Program-made: the position numbers and the translations under genes
The notes under the pieces: model-generated
The model's database searches: none
Seen by the model: the letters and a program-made list of their open reading frames with translations, nothing else
What the model was told of the DNA's origin: nothing
In this document: piece after piece, positions 12,984 to 13,011 of the stretch
Layout: each line of letters opens with the position of its first letter
Position numbering within the stretch: the stretch's first letter is position 1
NCBI GenBank assembly: GCA_031431235.1
Contig: JANPDA010000409.1
Coordinates: 1 to 13,011, forward strand
Length of the DNA: 13,011 bases
Direction: 5' to 3'
Origin: JANNSW01 sp031431235
GTDB lineage: Bacteria; Pseudomonadota; Alphaproteobacteria; Rhizobiales; Hyphomicrobiaceae

Positions 12984-13011
12984 GCCGACGCTCCGCCATG
13001 TTCAGCCGAAC

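Noticed and set aside
1..13011. CRISPR array, integrase or transposase
   Set aside because: No regularly spaced direct repeats were seen, and no frame shows tyrosine or serine recombinase or DDE/HUH transposase motifs.

Overview
The window is GC-rich bacterial chromosome with dense, short-spaced genes. A class I lysyl-tRNA synthetase, mutM and ubiE lying close together in opposite orientations, hemW, an HIT protein and many GTG/TTG starts point to an alphaproteobacterium (Rhodospirillales or Hyphomicrobiales-like). The exact genus cannot be read from the sequence.

Left part (1-5282), housekeeping: lysK (+) runs into a convergent two-gene unit on the minus strand (histidine phosphatase, then mutM, 4 nt apart). 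This unit is divergent from a second two-gene unit on the plus strand, ubiE-hemW, whose genes overlap by ATGA. The themes are aminoacylation, oxidised-base repair, ubiquinone methylation and haem chaperoning.

Middle part (5283-7945), accessory: about 890 bp without a convincing gene, holding a strong 13-bp hairpin and a C-rich/G-rich strand switch. Then comes a lone gene (6172-6876) with a PD-(D/E)XK nuclease-like core. After it lies a small cluster of palindromic repeats that have destroyed a PIN-domain (VapC-like) toxin gene while its Phd/YefM-type antitoxin remains intact. One 132-bp structured element sits exactly inside a toxin codon position, and a 155-bp pair of inverted REP-like units marks where the rest of the toxin is missing.

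Right part (7946-11817), metabolic and envelope genes: a minus-strand unit HIT -> secreted hypothetical -> NAD(P)-binding protein, and a divergent plus-strand unit YafK-type L,D-transpeptidase -> RidA-like protein. A 310-bp nest of palindromic repeats follows, then msrB on the minus strand.

Right end (11967-13011): an intact Phd/PemK-like toxin-antitoxin pair on the minus strand lies just downstream of a tRNA-Arg(CCU) gene. The 3' acceptor strand of that tRNA does not pair properly at two positions. A good sigma-70 type promoter points right, out of the window.

The most interesting material is the small-repeat traffic around the broken toxin, the uncharacterised nuclease-like gene beside it, the nested repeats at 11.0-11.3 kb, and the mismatched tRNA next to the toxin-antitoxin pair. 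No CRISPR array, integrase, transposase or phage gene was seen.
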